Source: Clitoria ternatea (lineage: Eukaryota > Streptophyta > Magnoliopsida > Fabales > Fabaceae). From it: a DNA stretch of 64,000 bases. Location of the stretch: contig CM075675.1 of the NCBI GenBank assembly GCA_037962975.1, positions 1,188,001-1,252,000 of the forward strand. The letters are read 5' to 3'. How positions within the stretch are numbered: the first letter of the stretch is position 1; every line of letters starts with the position of its first letter. Made by a program: the position numbers and the translations under genes. Below are positions 61,172-64,000 of this stretch, one piece after another. Below the pieces are notes generated by a model that worked only from the letters and a program-made list of their open reading frames with translations, was not told where the DNA came from and searched no databases.

Positions 61172-61893
61172 CTAAAGCCTTAGGCATGCAATAGAACCAA
61201 CATTACAAAAAAAACAAGATGAATCTATAAGATCGTCAGGACTTGATAGCGCCCCAATTACCGAGCTTTGTGATCGGACCTCCCTTGGTAAAAATATAGC
61301 ATTAATTTCCTCATTCTTTACTGTCATGGCAGGATCCTTCTTCTCGGGTGCCCTAGGTGAATCATGGGCAAACTTCCCAACTCTCATTCCAGTTCCACTC
61401 TCCCTCTAATTACAACAATGTCGGAGAAGTTTGATGGCATACTTCCAATCATCATGTCATAGAAGGGTGACTAGAGGGTGTCAACAAACATAACAACAAC
61501 TTTTTTTTCCAGGAGAGGGGGATCCATATGTGCGCTTCCCTCCAACGCTGGTATTGAATGTCTTAGCGTGGCTCATGGTTATGCTTTGTAGTTGCATCTG
61601 ATCCAAAGTCAGATCAAAGTTGTACTTGTACTGCTTAAGGAAGGCATATGCCAAATCCTTGTATTAGTGTATGTAGAAACGCTTCATATGCATGTACCAA
61701 CTTGCTACTACCCCCGCGAAGCTATCTTGGAAGAAATGGATCATCATCTCGTCATTTTGAGCATGTAATGCCATCCTCCGACACTACATGGTCAGGTGGA
61801 CATGTTGTCCCCATATACTTTTTGAAGTCCAACACCTTAAACTTAGGCGGAATGATCACATTGTGCACGAGACAAAGCTCGGAGTAGGAGGTC
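61172..61893 (-). pseudogene. Tat/Ogre-like gag remnant
   Basis: On the minus strand, across at least two frames, it reads in order SELCLVHNVIIPPKFKVLDF, a DDEMMIHFFQDSFAG-like segment, VASWYMHMKRFYI, KDLAYAFLKQYKYNFDLT, then FYDMMIGSMPSNFSDIVVI and MRVGKFA. These are the conserved blocks of Tat/Ogre gag. Stops and frameshifts make it non-functional. It lies beside the Tekay-type element, whose insertion split its relic. Confidence 0.8.
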
Positions 61894-62200
61894 AAAAATA
61901 TCCATACCCATGAATAAAAACCTATCATGGGTATAAAAACCCATGGCACGGGTTAACAGAAGGATATTAATTTTTTACTACTCGTTAACAAACAGGCACG
62001 AGCGCAAATATATAATTATATTTGTTTGCACTTACTTTTTTACACGGGTAAAAAGTAATTTCATATGTGTGGGTAAAAAATTTTTACTACTCGTTAACAA
62101 ATGGATACTCACACATATGAAATTACTTTTTTACACTTACCTATTATTAATATATAATTATATTTGTTTAGGTATTTTCTTAGAGCCCCACTTATTTTAA
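61894..62200. repeat. Repeat with ACCCATG motifs and a perfect hairpin
   Basis: CATACCCATGAATAAAAACC and ACCCATGGCACGGG lie at the left. Two loose copies of TTTTTACTACTCGTTAACAA follow (about 61971 and 62083). Between 62051-62070 and 62111-62130 is a perfect 20 bp inverted repeat (AAAAGTAATTTCATATGTGT). It resembles non-autonomous DNA transposon relics, class unknown. Confidence 0.6.
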
Positions 62201-63827
62201 AATTTCAAATCCTCTAATATGTTCCTTTCATTTCTTTAAAAAACCTTAAATCAAGAGCTTAACACTCATGCTCCTACTCTCGTGCATGGTGCCTTCACTA
62301 TCTGGTGTTCCCCCTTTTGATCCCCTCATTCTCATCAGTTGTGACCCATTATTGGCGTCGTTCTCTCCCGTTGTTCGCGAAGCTTTCATTCATTTTCGTT
62401 GTCGTTCACCCCGCCGTCATACAGTCCTGTCATCGTTCATGTGTCCAGTGGTCGTTCTCATTGTGTGCATTGTAGTGTGAGGTAATGGGTCGGGTTCATT
62501 CCTCAAAGTGTGTGTTCTTTAATTTCGTTCCTTTAATTCTTGATCATTTGATCTCTTGACTTGACTAAGTCTAGCATGGGTTTGCTCTATTTGGTTTGTC
62601 TTTAATTCGTGACTGGTTTATGTGGTCTGGGTTCAAAAATGAACTCTTGCATGGGTCTGATCTGGGTTTACAAACGAATACTTGCCATCATTGTTTGTTG
62701 TGTTTGGTTTGATATCTGTGTTCTTTATTTAACTTTTTTCAAAATTGTTTATACCAATAGCACACACTACATGACATTAAGCTTTCATAATGATCATCAT
62801 TAACATTGATTAGGTCAATAAGTCAACAAATTCTTAATTTAATAATGTAGGTGCCAAACATTCTCATGTCATGCACATGGTACATGGTCTGTTGGATCAC
62901 CATCTAGATCATTAATTACTGATATTACATCTCTTTCCCTTGCCTTTCCATCTCATTATCTTAAGTTACATAAAATCTCTAGAAATATCTGATAGAAATT
63001 AGCCATTAACATGGCACATGTTTAGAGCATTAACTTTGTGACTTAGATTGCTTGCTAACATGGAATAAAATATTTGTAATTTTCCCATCGATCTTCCATG
63101 TTGAATTTGACTGCCCATTAGAAATCTTGTTAGGTTAGATAGCATATTCTATATGTTGAGAACAATACTTTCAGAATTGAAACTTTTCCAATTGCTCCTC
63201 ATACTGAACAATGGATACAACATGAAATTCTTAAAAAGCTTCTATCAAGTATCAACATAAACTAAACTCATTCAACACCATGTATGAATTATTTGCATAT
63301 TTTAAACAAAGCTAATCTAATTAAGGACTCAATATCATGTAGTTTGCATATAGTTTAAGAAAACTATGTTATTCTTGCTAAACCCTAAACCTAAACTCTA
63401 AATTTAAGGTTTAGGGTTTAAGGTTTCTGGGTAAAAATTTTAAGAAAAATTAAACCAAATTGGATGATGATTAATAATAATCAGTTATCAAGATATCTGA
63501 ATAAAAGAAAAGCTAAGACAAACAGATAAAAGTAGTTGAGAACTAAATATTTAATATTTTTCCCAGAAACCAAAATTAAGGATCTCGAAGAGTGTAATAC
63601 AACTAAAATATATCCAAAACTAGTTACATACACAAAGGTGAGAGTTTTTCCACACTGTAATACACCATTTTTCATACACATCTAATCTAAGCCCTACTTT
63701 TCACTTTGGGGGTTTTTATTTTACACCAGCTAAAAAGCTCTAGCATGCCTTTAAGTTCTGTGAAGGACACATTAAATTCTTCTGGCTACAGGTTTTGTAC
63801 TTACAATAGGGGAATTTATAAGTTGGA
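62201..63827. other. Non-coding DNA, no gene seen
   Basis: Short open frames only. At 63384-63424 there are degenerate telomere-like CTAAACCCTAAACCTAAAC and TTTAGGGTTTAAGG runs in opposite orientations, too short to be more than a curiosity. Confidence 0.4.
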
Positions 63828-64000
63828 AAAAATGAATCAAAGTTAAAAATTCTAAATGAATCACGTATCTTAGAATGACCATAGCTAGAGCATTGGTCAT
63901 TCCAAACGGCATCACAAGGTACTCATAATGACTATGACGTGTCTTGAAAGCTGTTTTCAAATCGTCTTCAGATTTCACACGGATTTGATGGTACCCTGAT
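63828..64000 (-). pseudogene. Reverse transcriptase fragment of another Ty3/gypsy element
   Basis: Reading left from the window edge on the minus strand: SGYHQIRVKSEDDLKTAF, then KTRHSHYEYLVMPFGMTNA. This is RT just upstream of the catalytic DD, equivalent to SGYHQIRVKKEDVTKTAF in the complete element. After MTNAL the homology stops and no FxDD follows, so the fragment is truncated. The rest lies outside the window. Confidence 0.88.

Noticed and set aside
63384..63424. Interstitial telomere repeat
   Set aside because: CTAAACCCTAAACC and TTTAGGGTTTAAGG occur only once or twice and are degenerate, well below what would support a telomeric array.

Overview
This is a 64 kb piece of plant nuclear DNA, very AT-rich. 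It comes from a dicot and most likely a legume. That placement is inference, based on the style of the LTR, Tat/Ogre and CACTA repeats and on the two host genes. No rRNA, tRNA, CRISPR, operon or bacterial feature is visible. The window is two host genes set in a dense bed of nested transposons.

Host genes. (1) A KANADI1-type GARP transcription factor (19129-29358, + strand, six exons, 414 codons without the stop) with a 7.6 kb fifth intron full of fold-back repeats and TA microsatellites. (2) A membrane-anchored monoacylglycerol-lipase-like alpha/beta hydrolase (44918-48513, + strand, seven exons, 402 residues) with a complete Ser-Asp-His triad and one GC-AG intron. I rebuilt both from splice sites, and every exon junction keeps frame.

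Mobile DNA, left to right. An LTR of a Tekay-like chromovirus is cut by the window edge (1-2143). A 0.9 kb CACTA deletion derivative follows (2315-3225, TSD AGT). A decayed CACTA TNP2 transposase (4440-4612 and 11449-14833) is split by an unclassified repeat, which holds a minus-strand solo LTR (4949-10094, TSD TGAAT), which in turn holds a 2 kb element with inverted LTR-like ends (5144-7187, TSD GAAAC). Between the two genes lies an hAT-like relic carrying two CACTA elements: one of 4.6 kb (32109-36754, TSD CCA) with an apparently intact five-exon Transposase_24/TNPA-like gene, and one of 3.1 kb (37207-40305, TSD TAC) with a broken Ulp1-like protease. A third CACTA terminus (43151), several MITEs and microsatellites follow. 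On the right, a complete young Tekay-type Ty3/gypsy element (49976-60778, TSD TGAGC, two 3101 bp LTRs differing at about four sites, intact 1470-residue gag-pol with chromodomain) has inserted into a Tat/Ogre-like relic whose gag is at 61172-61893. A reverse-transcriptase fragment runs off the right edge.

The most system-like unit is the 4.6 kb CACTA element. It carries an intact TNPA-type DNA-binding protein gene and dozens of copies of its own subterminal motif (TTCCGTGGCTAA) but no transposase. The neighbouring CACTA family has a different subterminal motif (AACCGTG/CACGGTT in inverted pairs) and exists here as a large and a deleted copy. All coordinates and splice calls were made by eye.
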